Positions 52,598 through 62,700 are shown, numbered from the stretch's first letter. The stretch is 64,000 bases of DNA from Microbacterium sp. (GCA_013823625.1 PNMM01000002.1:513061-577060); one strand, 5' to 3'. Program-made: numbers and translations. The notes: generated by a model from the letters alone, not told the origin.

Positions 52598-54120
52598 AAC
52601 TCCTCCTTGGCAGAACTGCGTACGCCCGACAGAATCACCGCGGGCACTGCCGCGACAAGCACGAGCAGAGCCGCGTAGGGTGCCGCGGCGCCGAACTCGA
52701 ACACCACCGTGCGGTTCCACAGTTCGGTCGCGAGCGTCTGCGTACCCGTCGGGCGCAACAGCAGCGTTGCGGGCAATTCTTTCATGGTCGCGATGGCAAC
52801 CAGCAGGGCGCCGATGCCCACGCTGGGCAGCGCGAGCGGCATGGTCACGCGCCACCATGCTTGCCACGGCGACATGCCGAGAGTTCGAGCGACCGAGACG
52901 AGTCGCGGCGGAACATCGCCGAGCCCCGCGCGCATCGTTCCGATGGCCTTCGGCATGAAGAGCACGGCGTAGGCGAAGACGAGCACCGCCAGGCTTTGGT
53001 AGAGCACGGGCACGACCGCAAGCGAGAAGAAAACGAGCGACAACCCGACCACGATGCCCGGGAGGGCGTGGCCGAGGTATCCGACCGACTCGATGGCCGT
53101 GACGAGCCGGCCGCGATAGCGGGCGGCGAGCGCCGCAATGGGCAACGCGAGCAGCACCGCGAGCAGCGCGGCCGCCACGGCGACGCCAATCGTTGAGCCG
53201 ACCGCTTCGAGCAACCGTGGCACGTCGATCGCCCGCAGCGTGGCCGCATCAAGAAGTCGCGAGAGCAAGGCAAGCAAGGGCACCGCCACACCGATGAGCG
53301 GGGCGACGGCGACGACGGGGAGCAGTGAGATGAGCATCCCGCGCCCCACCGATCGTGGTGCGACGGCGCGGGCTGCTGCGCGCGGCACCTGGCGGCGCGC
53401 AGCACGCTCGCCCGAGACAACGACGAGCGCGAGCACGACGAGCAGAAGCGCGAGAGTTGCGGCCTGCGCTCGGTCGAAGCTCGCCGAATAGGCAGCGTTG
53501 ATGCCCCACGTCAGCGTCGGAAACCGCATCATCGCCACGAGCCCAAAGTCGCTCAGCGCATACAGCGCTACGAGCAACGAACCCGCGATGGCGGCGGGGC
53601 GCACGCTCGGCCAGGTCGCCACGAGAAACGCGCGCAGCGGCCCTCGGCCCAGCGTGCGCGCGACGCCTTCGAGGTCTCCGGATGCTCCGCGCAAGGCAGC
53701 CGCCACCGGCAGCGTCACATACGGAACCGTCACCGCCGTCAGCAGCAGCCAACTCGGCACGAATCCGTTGAGACCCGGGATCACCACGAGCCACCCGTAC
53801 CCGGCGAGGTACGACGGCACCGCAAGCGGCAGCGCCGAGATGAGCAGCCACGTGCGCGCGAACGGCACGCGCACGCGCGTGAGCACGAACGCCACCGCCG
53901 TGCCGAGCACGAGTGCGGTCGCCGTGGTCGCCGCCGCGAGGCCGAGCGAGTTGGCGGCGTATTCGAGCACGCGGCCCCGCGAGAGCGTCTCGATGACCGC
54001 CGCGAGCCCCGACTCGGCGGCGCGCACCACGAGGTAGACGAGTGGAATCGCCGCGGCCGACGCCGCCACGAGCGCGGCGCCGACGAGCCACAGCGGGGCT
54101 CGAGCGGGCGCGATCGTCAT
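52594..54120 (-). CDS. Ferric-iron ABC transporter permease (FbpB/SfuB-like)
   Basis: 508 residues with about twelve helices, a fused two-domain permease. Both EAA loops are visible: GVARTLGRGPLRAFLVATWP in the first half and SVARTLGMSPWQAWWRVTMP in the second. That duplicated layout is typical of Fe3+ permeases. It lies 60 bases downstream of the binding-protein gene and overlaps the ATPase gene. Confidence 0.93.
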   Translation of the reverse strand: MTIAPARAPLWLVGAALVAASAAAIPLVYLVVRAAESGLAAVIETLSRGRVLEYAANSLGLAAATTATALVLGTAVAFVLTRVRVPFARTWLLISALPLAVPSYLAGYGWLVVIPGLNGFVPSWLLLTAVTVPYVTLPVAAALRGASGDLEGVARTLGRGPLRAFLVATWPSVRPAAIAGSLLVALYALSDFGLVAMMRFPTLTWGINAAYSASFDRAQAATLALLLVVLALVVVSGERAARRQVPRAAARAVAPRSVGRGMLISLLPVVAVAPLIGVAVPLLALLSRLLDAATLRAIDVPRLLEAVGSTIGVAVAAALLAVLLALPIAALAARYRGRLVTAIESVGYLGHALPGIVVGLSLVFFSLAVVPVLYQSLAVLVFAYAVLFMPKAIGTMRAGLGDVPPRLVSVARTLGMSPWQAWWRVTMPLALPSVGIGALLVAIATMKELPATLLLRPTGTQTLATELWNRTVVFEFGAAAPYAALLVLVAAVPAVILSGVRSSAKEEL

Positions 54121-54180
54121 GGCTCTAGTGCATCACGAGTCGGCTGGCGGGCGGCAGAGACCGAAGTCCTGGCCGTCGGC

Positions 54181-55227
54181 TCAGATCAGCCCAGCATCGG
54201 CAAGCAGCCGCTGCGTCGTGGCGAGGTCATCGAGGTCGCTCAAGTCGAGGCCCGGCGTGATGAGGCTCTCGAGGCTCGGCAAGCCCTCGGGCGCGGCAAC
54301 CCCGGGCAGCAGCGGGTATTCGAAGGTCTGCTCGACGAAGTACTGCTGGGCGGCCTCAGAAACGAGATAGCGCACAAACTCGAGAGCATCGGCGTCGGTC
54401 TCACTGCCGCTCAGGATGCCCGCGCCGCTCACATTGACGATCGAGCCGGCGTCACCGGCTGTCAAGAACTTAATCTGCGCGCGCATGTTCTCGGCACCCG
54501 CTTCGGCTGCCGCGGCGAACCAGTAGTAGTGGTTTATGAGCCCGAGCTCGACAGCACCCTCATCGACCGCGGTGAGAATCTGGCTGTTGCCCTCGAAGAT
54601 CTGCGGGCTGTTGGCGGCGAGCGCCGAGACCCATTCGGCCGCCGCGTCGTCACCCTCGAGCACGCGCAGGGCCGTCACGAATGACTGGAAGCTCGCGTTG
54701 CTCGGCGCCACAGCGAGGCGGCCGTTCCACTCGTCGCTCACGTACTCGTCAATCGTGTCGGGCAGCTCATCGGCGGTGTAGCGCTCGCCGTCGAACACGA
54801 CGACGCGCGCGCGGCCCGTGACGCCCACCCAGCTGCCGTCGGTCGACGTGAACCCGGCCGGAATCGCGCTCGTCACATCGTCGGGCAGGGTCGTGAAGAG
54901 TCCGGCCTGGCTGAGGGCGCCGAGCGCTCCGGCATCCTGCGACAAGAAAACGTTGGCCGGGGTCGCGTCGCCCTCTTCAAGCAGAAGCGCACCGAGCTCC
55001 GCGGTGTTGCCGTAGCGCACCTCGACCACGATGCCCGTGTCTTCGGTGAACTGGTCGATGAGCGGCTGCACGAGCTCTTCGTCGCGGCCCGAGTAGAGCG
55101 TGAACTGGCCGTCGGCCGTGGGAACAACGGGCATGGCGTCATCGCTCGGCGCGGGCGCCGCGCATCCCGCCAGCAAGAGCCCCGCGGCAGCGAGGGCGGT
55201 GAACGAGAGAGGTGCAGAAACGCGCAT
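54181..55227 (-). CDS. Ferric-iron ABC transporter binding lipoprotein (FbpA/FutA-like)
   Basis: 348 residues with a lipoprotein signal ending LLLAGC. The mature part begins FTLYSGRDEELVQPLIDQF, as in FbpA/FutA proteins, and the iron-ligating double-tyrosine motif is seen as INHYYWFAAAAE. First gene of the iron operon. A DtxR/IdeR-like box lies 57 bases upstream of the start, so expression is probably repressed when iron is sufficient. Confidence 0.93.
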   Translation of the reverse strand: MRVSAPLSFTALAAAGLLLAGCAAPAPSDDAMPVVPTADGQFTLYSGRDEELVQPLIDQFTEDTGIVVEVRYGNTAELGALLLEEGDATPANVFLSQDAGALGALSQAGLFTTLPDDVTSAIPAGFTSTDGSWVGVTGRARVVVFDGERYTADELPDTIDEYVSDEWNGRLAVAPSNASFQSFVTALRVLEGDDAAAEWVSALAANSPQIFEGNSQILTAVDEGAVELGLINHYYWFAAAAEAGAENMRAQIKFLTAGDAGSIVNVSGAGILSGSETDADALEFVRYLVSEAAQQYFVEQTFEYPLLPGVAAPEGLPSLESLITPGLDLSDLDDLATTQRLLADAGLI

Positions 55228-55283
55228 GACGGGGATGCTCCAGAACGGATGAGGCGAATGAGAACGGGCGACGCTGCCGCAGG

Positions 55284-55302
55284 TAAGGTTAGCCTTACTT
55301 TA
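55284..55302. promoter_or_regulatory. IdeR/DtxR iron box
   Basis: TAAGGTTAGCCTTACTTTA matches the IdeR/DtxR consensus TTAGGTTAGCCTAACCTAA at 15 of 19 positions, with the core GGTTAGCCT intact. It lies between the iron-transporter operon and the divergent Lrp-type gene. Confidence 0.88.
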
Positions 55303-55367
55303 CCTGGCGCGCCAGTCGCGGAGCTCCGCTCACCCCGCACCCCCAACCCGTGCCCTAGTCTCGCGGT

Positions 55368-55805
55368 GTGGACGCCATCGACTACCGCATCATCGACCAG
55401 CTGCGGCAGAACGCCCGCGCCGGCTACGGAGACATCGGCGATGTCGTCGGCCTATCGGCTTCGGCGGTCAAGCGCCGCGTCGACCGCCTCGTTACTGACG
55501 GCGTAATCCGCTCATTCACGGTGCAGGTCGACCCCGCCGTTGATGGCATGGCCGTCGAGGCCTACGTCGAACTTTTTTGCCGCGGCACCGTCGCGCCCGA
55601 CGAGCTCAAGCGCATCCTCTCGGCCGTGCCCGAAGTCGTCGACGCCGGAACCGTCACGGGCGACGCCGACGCGATCGTGCACATTCGCTCGCGCGACATT
55701 CCTTCGCTTGAGGATGCCCTCGAGCGCGTGCGCGTCGCCCCCAACGTCGACCACACCCGTAGCGCGATCATCCTCACGCGGTTGATCGACCGTCGACACC
55801 ACTAG
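55368..55805 (+). CDS. Lrp/AsnC-family transcriptional regulator
   Basis: 145 residues from GTG 55368. The AsnC-type helix-turn-helix (IIDQLRQNARAGYGDIGDVV then LSASAVKRRVDRLVTDGVI) is followed by a RAM ligand domain (VVDAGTVTGDADAIVHIRSRD). It is divergent from the iron operon with the iron box between them; whether it regulates that operon or a distant amino acid gene is unknown. The start is a GTG with no strong Shine-Dalgarno. Confidence 0.9.
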   Translation: MDAIDYRIIDQLRQNARAGYGDIGDVVGLSASAVKRRVDRLVTDGVIRSFTVQVDPAVDGMAVEAYVELFCRGTVAPDELKRILSAVPEVVDAGTVTGDADAIVHIRSRDIPSLEDALERVRVAPNVDHTRSAIILTRLIDRRHH

Positions 55806-55829
55806 CCGCCACGGCTCGACGGTTGCCCG

Positions 55830-57524
55830 CTACTGCGACCCCGCGGACGACTCTCCCGCGAGCTCGCGCGCAAACTCCACGGCCGCGGTGAGCGACTCGC
55901 TCACGATGGGCGTAGCCGCGAACACGTGGGTCTCCTCGAAGGTCGCGAGTGCGCCCGAGGCCACCAGCTGGCGCATGACGTCGTCGGCGACTCCGCACAG
56001 CACGAGCGAGCATCCCGCAGCGACCAGTTCGGCACGATAGCGCAGCAATGCCGTGATCATCGTGCTGCCGAGGTCGTCAGCACCCCGCAGCCGCAGAATG
56101 ACGACGGCCCCGCGCGACTCGGTCGTGGCGACGGGAAGCTGGCTGATGAAGGGCTCGGCCGAGGCGAAGAACAGGCTGCCGTAGCCGTGCAAGATCACGA
56201 TGTCGCGCGCGCTGAGCTCGGCGGGCGGGGGCTCTTCGCGCGGGAAGGGCCCATCGGTCGGCACCCAGCGCACGACCTTCACGCGGTTGGCGCGCCCGAC
56301 GACGAAGAGAATCACCGAGATGCCCACGCCGACGAGCACGGCGTATTGCAGGGGCACAAGCAGGGTGAGCGCGAACGTGATGCTCGTCACGACGGCTTGC
56401 GTCGGCCCGGTCTTGATGACGCCCCACAGGCGCCGCGGCTTGAACATGCGCGCCCCGATGAGCATGAGCAAGCCGGCGAGGGCAGGCATCGAGATGCTGC
56501 CGGCAAGTTCGCTAAACAGCAGAATCACGATGATCATGACCGCGCCCGCGAACAGGTTGCCGAGCCGGCTGCGCGCTCCGGCTGCCGTGAGCACAGCCGT
56601 GCCCGAGAGCGAGCCCGCCACCGGAACGCCCCGAAAGAACGCCGAGACGATGTTCGCGATGCCCTGCCCCCGAAAGTCGCCCGACACATTCGAGAACGAG
56701 CCATCGGGTTGCGGCACGGCTTGACTGATCGCGGCCCCCTGAATGAGCCCGATGAGGGCGAGCGAGAACGCGGGAATGAGCAACGGACCGATGGTGTCGA
56801 GGGCGGGAAGCACCGGCAGCGGCAGCCCGGGAGGGATCTCGGCGATGTCGGAGAGCTGCTGAACCTCGCCGAAGAACGGCAACTGGCCCAGGGCCGAGAC
56901 GATCACGACGGCGACGAAGAGCCCCAACGACGACAAGCGCGTTTTTTCAAGCAGGATGATCAGCACGACCGTGAGCGCACCCAGCAGCACCGTCGGCGCA
57001 TGCCACGCCGCCACGTTGATGAGCGTCGAGATCGCGCGAAACAGCCGGTTACCGGCATCACTCGCAAAGCCCGTGAAGTCAGCGAACTGGCTGAGGATGA
57101 TGTTGATCGCCACGGCGCCGACAAACCCCGTGAGCACGGTGTGCGGCACGAAGCGCACGAGCGAGCCGAGCCGCAGCAGCCCGAGGGTGAGCATGATGAG
57201 CCCCGTCAGCAGGCCCAACATCGCGAGCGCGCCAGCGGGGTTGTCGCCGCCGCGCACCTCGGGAACATCCGCGATGATGACGGCCATGGCTCCCGTGGCT
57301 TGCACCGTCATGAGCACCGAGCTCGTGGTGAGCGCCCCCGCGACCATGCCGAACAGGTAGCCGTAGAGCCCCGCCACAGGCGATAAACCGGCTAACAGCC
57401 CCGAGGCCAGCCCATCAGGAGCACTCACGAGCCCGTGCACGAGGCCCGCGCGGGCGTCGGAGCCGATGCGCCGCCAGCGGCCCGACCGTGCCTCGTCGCC
57501 CTTGCTCGCACCCGGCGCCGTCAT
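55830..57524 (-). CDS. SulP-family anion transporter with STAS domain
   Basis: 564 residues from ATG 57524 (MTAPGASKGDEARS). The membrane part begins with GLVSAPDGLASGLLAGLSPVAGLYG, the SulP signature, and continues through about twelve helices. A STAS domain occupies roughly residues 435-545 (DIVILHGYGSLFFASAEPF, VVILRLRGADDLGSTMI). It would import sulfate, bicarbonate or a related anion. Its promoter shares the palindrome at 57559-57576 with the divergent gene, so it may be under the GntR regulator. Confidence 0.9.
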   Translation of the reverse strand: MTAPGASKGDEARSGRWRRIGSDARAGLVHGLVSAPDGLASGLLAGLSPVAGLYGYLFGMVAGALTTSSVLMTVQATGAMAVIIADVPEVRGGDNPAGALAMLGLLTGLIMLTLGLLRLGSLVRFVPHTVLTGFVGAVAINIILSQFADFTGFASDAGNRLFRAISTLINVAAWHAPTVLLGALTVVLIILLEKTRLSSLGLFVAVVIVSALGQLPFFGEVQQLSDIAEIPPGLPLPVLPALDTIGPLLIPAFSLALIGLIQGAAISQAVPQPDGSFSNVSGDFRGQGIANIVSAFFRGVPVAGSLSGTAVLTAAGARSRLGNLFAGAVMIIVILLFSELAGSISMPALAGLLMLIGARMFKPRRLWGVIKTGPTQAVVTSITFALTLLVPLQYAVLVGVGISVILFVVGRANRVKVVRWVPTDGPFPREEPPPAELSARDIVILHGYGSLFFASAEPFISQLPVATTESRGAVVILRLRGADDLGSTMITALLRYRAELVAAGCSLVLCGVADDVMRQLVASGALATFEETHVFAATPIVSESLTAAVEFARELAGESSAGSQ

Positions 57525-57558
57525 GCTGTGCACTCTAGTTGGCGCGGCCACCGAGACG

Positions 57559-57576
57559 TATTGTATTGCTACAATA
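57559..57576. promoter_or_regulatory. Perfect palindrome, probable operator of the YtrA-type regulator
   Basis: TATTGTA (57559-57565) and TACAATA (57570-57576) are perfect inverted 7-bp arms over TTGC. Each arm also supplies a TACAAT promoter-like -10 hexamer, one per strand, toward the SulP gene and the membrane-protein gene. The A/T-rich site stands out from its GC-rich surroundings. Confidence 0.82.
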
Positions 57577-57585
57577 AGGGTGGGG

Positions 57586-58584
57586 GTGGTCACCGTGCAG
57601 ACACGTGACGCGAGCGAGGTCTTCGCTCAAGAGGGAATCTGGATTCCGACCGAGGTGTTCTTCGGCAGCCTCGCGGGCGCGCTCGTGGTCGGCGTGCTCA
57701 CGTTTGTGGCACTGACCGTGTGGCAGCTGGTCACGACCTGGCACGACGCTCCCCGCGAGAAGCTCGTCAACAAGCTGGCCCTTCAGGTGAACATGACGGT
57801 CTCTGACGAGATTCGCGAGGCCCTGACCGATCAGGTCGCGATGCGCGAGCGTGGGCGACTCGTGGGCAACATCATCGCGCTGCTCGTACTGCTCGCGCTC
57901 TCGCCCCCCGTCACCACGGGAGTTGCGAACCTCGGGCTCGCGGCCGCACCCATTGCGGTGGGACTCTGCTTCGCGGGCATACAACTGGGAGCCTTTATCG
58001 GCGGCGCTATGGGTCGGCGAACGGTCGCGACGAAAGAGTCTGTCGCTCGGCTGCAGCCGCTCGGGCTCGCCGACTATGTGCACCCGCACGAGCGTCGCAT
58101 GGCGCTCGTGGCCGCGATCGTCGCGGTGAGCATCCCGACCCTCGCTCTCGTCGCGCTCTCGGCGCTCGGGGGCTCGCCCCTCGCCGAGGTCGCCGTCGGG
58201 GCTCCGGTTCTCGCCGCGACGGGGCTCGCCGTGGGCGCTGTCTACCTCGCACTACCGGCAATCGCGAAGCGACTCAGCGCTCGCCGCATTCTTCGGGGCG
58301 GCACCGACGCGCTCGCGTGGAGCGACGCCCTCACGGGCCGAGCCCTCAGCGATCTGCACTGGTTGATCGCCTTCTGGGGTGGGTTGGTTGCTTTCGTATC
58401 TCTGCAAACCCTGGGGCTCGCCCTCTCGACCGGCGCGCCCGACCAAGCCGCTGTCACGATCAACATCGTGAGCTATGTCGCGCTGGGGATCGTGCTCGCG
58501 ACGATTCTGATCGTGGTCATTCAGTCCCCCGAACGCCACGTACAGCGAACGCTCTGGCCCGAACTCGCGATCGTCGCCGAGTAG
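57586..58584 (+). CDS. Multi-pass membrane protein, function unknown
   Basis: About 332 residues if GTG 57586 is the start; GTG 57580 and 57595 are alternatives. With a -10 at 57570-57575 the message would be leaderless or nearly so. About six or seven hydrophobic segments are visible, for example SLAGALVVGVLTFVALTVWQ, LVGNIIALLVLLALS, MALVAAIVAVSIPTLALVAL and INIVSYVALGIVLATILIVV. I recognise no family. It is followed ten bases later by a YtrA-type GntR gene, a pairing known for antibiotic- or envelope-stress-responsive operons, though no ABC ATPase is present here. Confidence 0.72.
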   Translation: MVTVQTRDASEVFAQEGIWIPTEVFFGSLAGALVVGVLTFVALTVWQLVTTWHDAPREKLVNKLALQVNMTVSDEIREALTDQVAMRERGRLVGNIIALLVLLALSPPVTTGVANLGLAAAPIAVGLCFAGIQLGAFIGGAMGRRTVATKESVARLQPLGLADYVHPHERRMALVAAIVAVSIPTLALVALSALGGSPLAEVAVGAPVLAATGLAVGAVYLALPAIAKRLSARRILRGGTDALAWSDALTGRALSDLHWLIAFWGGLVAFVSLQTLGLALSTGAPDQAAVTINIVSYVALGIVLATILIVVIQSPERHVQRTLWPELAIVAE

Positions 58585-58593
58585 GGTCGCCCC

Positions 58594-58950
58594 ATGATCG
58601 TCACCGTCGACGGCTCGGCTTCGACCCCGCCCTACGAGCAGATTCGCGTGCAGGTGCGCGACGCCGTCGCGGAAGGGCAGCTCGCCGCCGGCGCAAAGCT
58701 GCCGACCGTGCGCGCGCTTGCCGATGAACTGGGGCTCGCGGTCAACACGGTTGCGCGCGCCTACCGCGAGCTCGAAACCGACGGGATCATTGAGACGCGC
58801 GGCCGGGCGGGATCGTTCGTGGCTCCGCAGGGCGACGCCGGGCAACAGCAGGCCCAGGTTGCCGCACGTGAGTTCGTCGAGCGAGCACGGCGGCTCGGGC
58901 TCGACGACGCGAGCGCGCTCGACCTGGTGCGCGCCGCTCAGCGCGGCTGA
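58594..58950 (+). CDS. YtrA-subfamily GntR regulator
   Basis: 118 residues, the short length of YtrA-type proteins that carry only a winged helix and a short dimerisation tail. The signature PPYEQIRVQVRDAVAEGQL, LPTVRALADELGLAVNTVAR and AYRELETDGIIETRGRAGSF is clear. It probably represses its own operon through the palindrome at 57559-57576 and perhaps the divergent SulP gene too. Confidence 0.92.
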   Translation: MIVTVDGSASTPPYEQIRVQVRDAVAEGQLAAGAKLPTVRALADELGLAVNTVARAYRELETDGIIETRGRAGSFVAPQGDAGQQQAQVAAREFVERARRLGLDDASALDLVRAAQRG

Positions 58951-59001
58951 GCATCCCTCGCCGCGCTGAAGAGCTCGACTCCGAACCACTCCAACGAGAA
59001 C

Positions 59002-59041
59002 GCCGAAGCGGAGCGCATCGAGTGATGCGCTCCGCTTCGGC
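59002..59041. terminator. Perfect 18-bp stem hairpin
   Basis: GCCGAAGCGGAGCGCATC (59002-59019) and GATGCGCTCCGCTTCGGC (59024-59041) are exact reverse complements over the loop GAGT. It lies between the GntR gene and the convergent secreted-protein gene. There is no T-run, so it is either a GC-type bidirectional terminator or an RNA-stabilising hairpin. Confidence 0.8.
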
Positions 59042-59053
59042 CCGCGAGGTTGC

Positions 59054-59641
59054 TTAGGGCTCGAGCCAGTAGTTGATCTCGACGAGTCGATTGATGGCGT
59101 CTTGCGAGATCGCGCCGGCGGAGAGGAAGTACCGGTCGGTCACGGTGATCCATGCTCCGTCGGGCTCGAGAATGTGCACCTGGGTCCAGCCCGCCGGGGA
59201 CTTCACCGGCACGGCGTAGAACTCGGCATCGCCCCCGTAGAACCGCGGAGTGATGCGGGCCGACGCGTACCACGCACGAATGCTGGCGATGTCGGCAGCA
59301 TCGACCGCGACCTCAGAGATCGTGAAGCTCTTGTCGAGCAGCCCGGCTGACCACGAGCACGTGCGGTGCGGGTTGGCGCGGATGATCGACTGCAGGGTCG
59401 GCGACGTAGCTCCGTACAGCGTGGTGCCGACGGGCGGAGTGTACGGACGCGCCACCGAGAGCCCCGGGATGGCGGTGAAGGTCGACGCCGGGAGCATCTT
59501 GTCGCAGATCGGAATCGAGAGCGTCGGGAGGGCCGCGGCGGGAGCGGCAGGCGATGTGCCGGCAAAGGCGCCCGCCAGCAACAACGCTGCCGCCACAGGT
59601 GCGGCGAAGCGACGGGCGACGGTGAGGCGGGTGGAGTTCAT
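59054..59641 (-). CDS. Secreted protein, function unknown
   Basis: 195 residues with a Sec signal peptide (basic start, then PVAAALLLAGAFAGTSPAAPAAALP split by a likely cleavage near residue 37). A GAGAGGAAA ribosome site precedes the ATG. The mature domain has two cysteines (IPICDKML, HRTCSWSAG) that could form a disulfide and several Trp residues. Resembles in general shape small exported proteins of actinobacteria, but I cannot assign a family. Monocistronic between two hairpins. Confidence 0.72.
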   Translation of the reverse strand: MNSTRLTVARRFAAPVAAALLLAGAFAGTSPAAPAAALPTLSIPICDKMLPASTFTAIPGLSVARPYTPPVGTTLYGATSPTLQSIIRANPHRTCSWSAGLLDKSFTISEVAVDAADIASIRAWYASARITPRFYGGDAEFYAVPVKSPAGWTQVHILEPDGAWITVTDRYFLSAGAISQDAINRLVEINYWLEP

Positions 59642-59690
59642 CAGCGTTTCCTCTCGGCGGGACGGGATGTCCCTCTGCTGATACGACGCG

Positions 59691-59710
59691 CAACCCCCAG
59701 CCCTGGGTTG
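59691..59710. terminator. Weak hairpin downstream of putA
   Basis: CAACCC (59691-59696) pairs with GGGTTG (59705-59710) over an eight-base loop, 27 bases past the putA stop on the minus strand and upstream of the secreted-protein gene. Short stem and no T-run; a tentative terminator. Confidence 0.35.
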
Positions 59711-59736
59711 ACAAGGCTGCCGAACTAATTTCTCGC

Positions 59737-62700
59737 CTACAGTTCGAGCTCGGCCATCGCGGCGAAGGGGTTGCCGAACCGGTGCGCCGTGATCGAGACG
59801 GCTTGCTCGCGCACGAACGGCAGCAGCTCGACGCGGCCCGCGGCCGTCACCGGCCCCGACCAGATCGCCACGTCGGGGTCGCCGCCGAGCGCCTCGTACA
59901 GTTCGCGCGCAGTCTCGGCGCCGTTCGGCGCGATGAGACGGATGCGGGCGGGGCGACTTTCGAGCACGCGCTCGCCAAAGCGCGCATCCGTTTCAATCGC
60001 GATCGAGGCCACGCGCAGCGTCGAGATACCGCTCTCGAGCAGCGCGAGCAAGGTCGCGGGCAGAGGAGTGGCGCTGCTGATGTCGACGCGAGAGCCCGCG
60101 CGCGTCGCGGCGAGCAACACGCGCACGAGGTCGGCCATGGCGGCACCCTCGGCCGCGCGCACCGTCACGGGTGTGCGGCGATACCGCAGTACGTTGCGCT
60201 CGACGACCTGCCCCGCGCCGGCGCCCAGCTGACTCGCATCGCGGGCAACCCCGAACTCGTCGTCCCACGCGCGCTGGTCGCTCATCGCGCCCGCGCGCGC
60301 CGCGTCGAAGCCCGCGAAGTCGAGCCCGGGCTGGCTTGCCTCGAGCACTTCACGCACGCCACGATCGAGGCCTTTCAGGCTCAGATTCTGACGCGGCTTG
60401 CGCGCCACGGGGCTAAACGAGCCGAAGCCCATGACATACGAGGGGCCGCCGGCCTTGGTCGATCCGCCAACGCTCGACCGCTTCCAACCGCCGAACGGCT
60501 GGCGGCGCACGATCGCGCCCGTGATGCCGCGATTGACGTAAAGGTTGCCCGCCTCGACGTGGTCGAGCCAGTAGGCGACCTCGTCAGCGTCGAGCGAGTG
60601 CAAGCCCGCCGTGAGTCCGAAGGCCGTGGCGTTTTGCAGGTCGAGCGCTTCGTCGAGCGTGCGCGCGCGCATGAGGCCAAGCACGGGGCCGAAGTACTCG
60701 GTGGTGTGGAAGGTGCTGCCACCGACGACGCCGCGACGCACGCCCGGGCTCCACAGCTCACCCGTTGCGTCAAGCGCGCGTGGCTCAATGAGCCACTCCT
60801 CACCCTCGTCGAGCACGGTGAGGGCGTCGAGTAGTTTGCCCGAGGCGCGCTCGGTGAGCGGACCGACGACCTCGGTCGGGTCGAGGGGGCGGCCGACGCG
60901 CAACGTGCGCACGGCATCCACGAGCTGGCGTTCGAATCGAGCCGAGGTCGCGACCGAGCCCACGAGAATCGCGAGCGAAGCAGCCGAGCACTTCTGACCG
61001 GCGTGGCCAAAGGCGCTCTTCACGAGGTCGGCCACCGCGAGGTCGATGTCGGCGCTCGGCGTGATGACGATGGCATTCTTGCCGCTCGTCTCGGCGAGCA
61101 GCGGCAGGTCGGCTCGCCACGAACGAAACAGCTCGGCCGTCTGCCACGCGCCCGTCAACACGACGCGGTCAACGGCCGGATGCGCGATGAGCGCCTGGCC
61201 CACCTCGTTCTCGGGCGCGTCGACGAAGCGCAGCACCTCGCGCGGCACCCCGGCATCCCACAGCGCGTCGACCATGACGGCGGCGCTACGACGAGTCTGC
61301 GGCGCGGGCTTGATGATCACGGCACTGCCCGCGGCGAGCGCCGCGAGCACTCCACCAGCGGCGATCGCGACGGGAAAGTTCCACGGCGGGGCCACAACCG
61401 TCAGTCGCGCGGGCGTGAACGTGGCGTCGTCGATGCGGGCGAGGTCGCGCGCGCTCTCGGCGTAGTAGTGCGCAAAGTCGATGGCCTCGCTCACTTCGGG
61501 GTCGCCCTCGGCGAGCGTCTTGCCGGCCTCGGCGGCCATGACTTCGAGCAGGTCGGCACGACGCGCGGCGAGCATGCGACCAGCAGCGTGCAGGATGCCC
61601 GCACGCTCATCAACCGACCGCGCAGCCCACGCGGCCGCGGCCTCGCGGGTGTCCGCGACAATGCGTTCGACGGCGGCGACCGAGGCCACCCCGCTCGCGT
61701 CGACGAGTGCGGCGCCGCGCGTTGTCGTCACGGCTCGCTCGAGGATCGCGCGAGCCCACTCACGGTTGGCGGGCAGCGCCACATCGGTGTCGGGGGTGTT
61801 CTCGAAGCCCGCGCGCACGCCGCCCGGCTCGGGCAGCGCGTCCTGCTCGTCAACCGGACGCTCGGTCAGCCGGTTCTGCACGCGGTGCGGCTCGGGTGCG
61901 GCCGGCGCGGCCTTGACCGCCGCGAGCGACTCACGAAAGCGCTGCTCTTCTCGCTCAAAGATCTCGGGGCTGCTCGAGAGTTCGAAGACGCCCGAGAGAA
62001 AGTTCTCGGTGCTCGCGTTCTCTTCGAGGCGCCGAATCAGGTAGCTGATCGCCGACTCGAAGTCGCGCGGGTACACGACGGGCGTGTAGAGCAGCAGGTG
62101 CCCGACCGTCGCCCGCACGGCGTCGGCTTGCGCCGAGGCCATGCCGAGCAGCATCTCGACCTCAACGCGGTCGCTCACCCCGCGGCTGTCGGCGAGCAAC
62201 CACGCCCACGCGATGTCGAAGAGGTTGTGGCCCGCGAGGCCGATGCGCACCGCGTCCACTCGATCGGGGCGCAGGGCAGACTCGAGCACGCGCTTGTAGT
62301 TGGCGTCGGTGTCGCGCTTGCTGGGCAACACGGCGACGGGCCAGTCGTGCAGCGCAGCATCCACGCGTTCCATTGCGAGGTTGGCGCCCTTGACGACACG
62401 CACCTTGATGCCGGCGCCGCCGGCTGCTCGGCGTTCTTGGGCCCACGCCGTGAGGCGTTCGAGCGCCGGCAACGCCTCAGGCAGGTAGGCCTGCAGCACA
62501 ATGCCGGCCTCGTACTGCCGCAGCGAGGGCCGGTCGAGCAGTCGCTGAAAGACCTCGATGGTCAGGTCGAGGTCGCGAAACTCTTCCATGTCGAGGTTGA
62601 GAAAGGTGGGGGTCACGCCGAGCGCGGCGGTCTCGTAGAGCGGGGTGAGTCGCTCGACGACCCGATCGACGGTCTCGTCGAAGGCCCACATGCTCAGTTG

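Noticed and set aside
55926..57386. Plus-strand open frame (486 codons) opposite the SulP gene
   Set aside because: Extremely Arg/Glu/His-rich translation, typical antisense artefact; SulP on the other strand has all family motifs.
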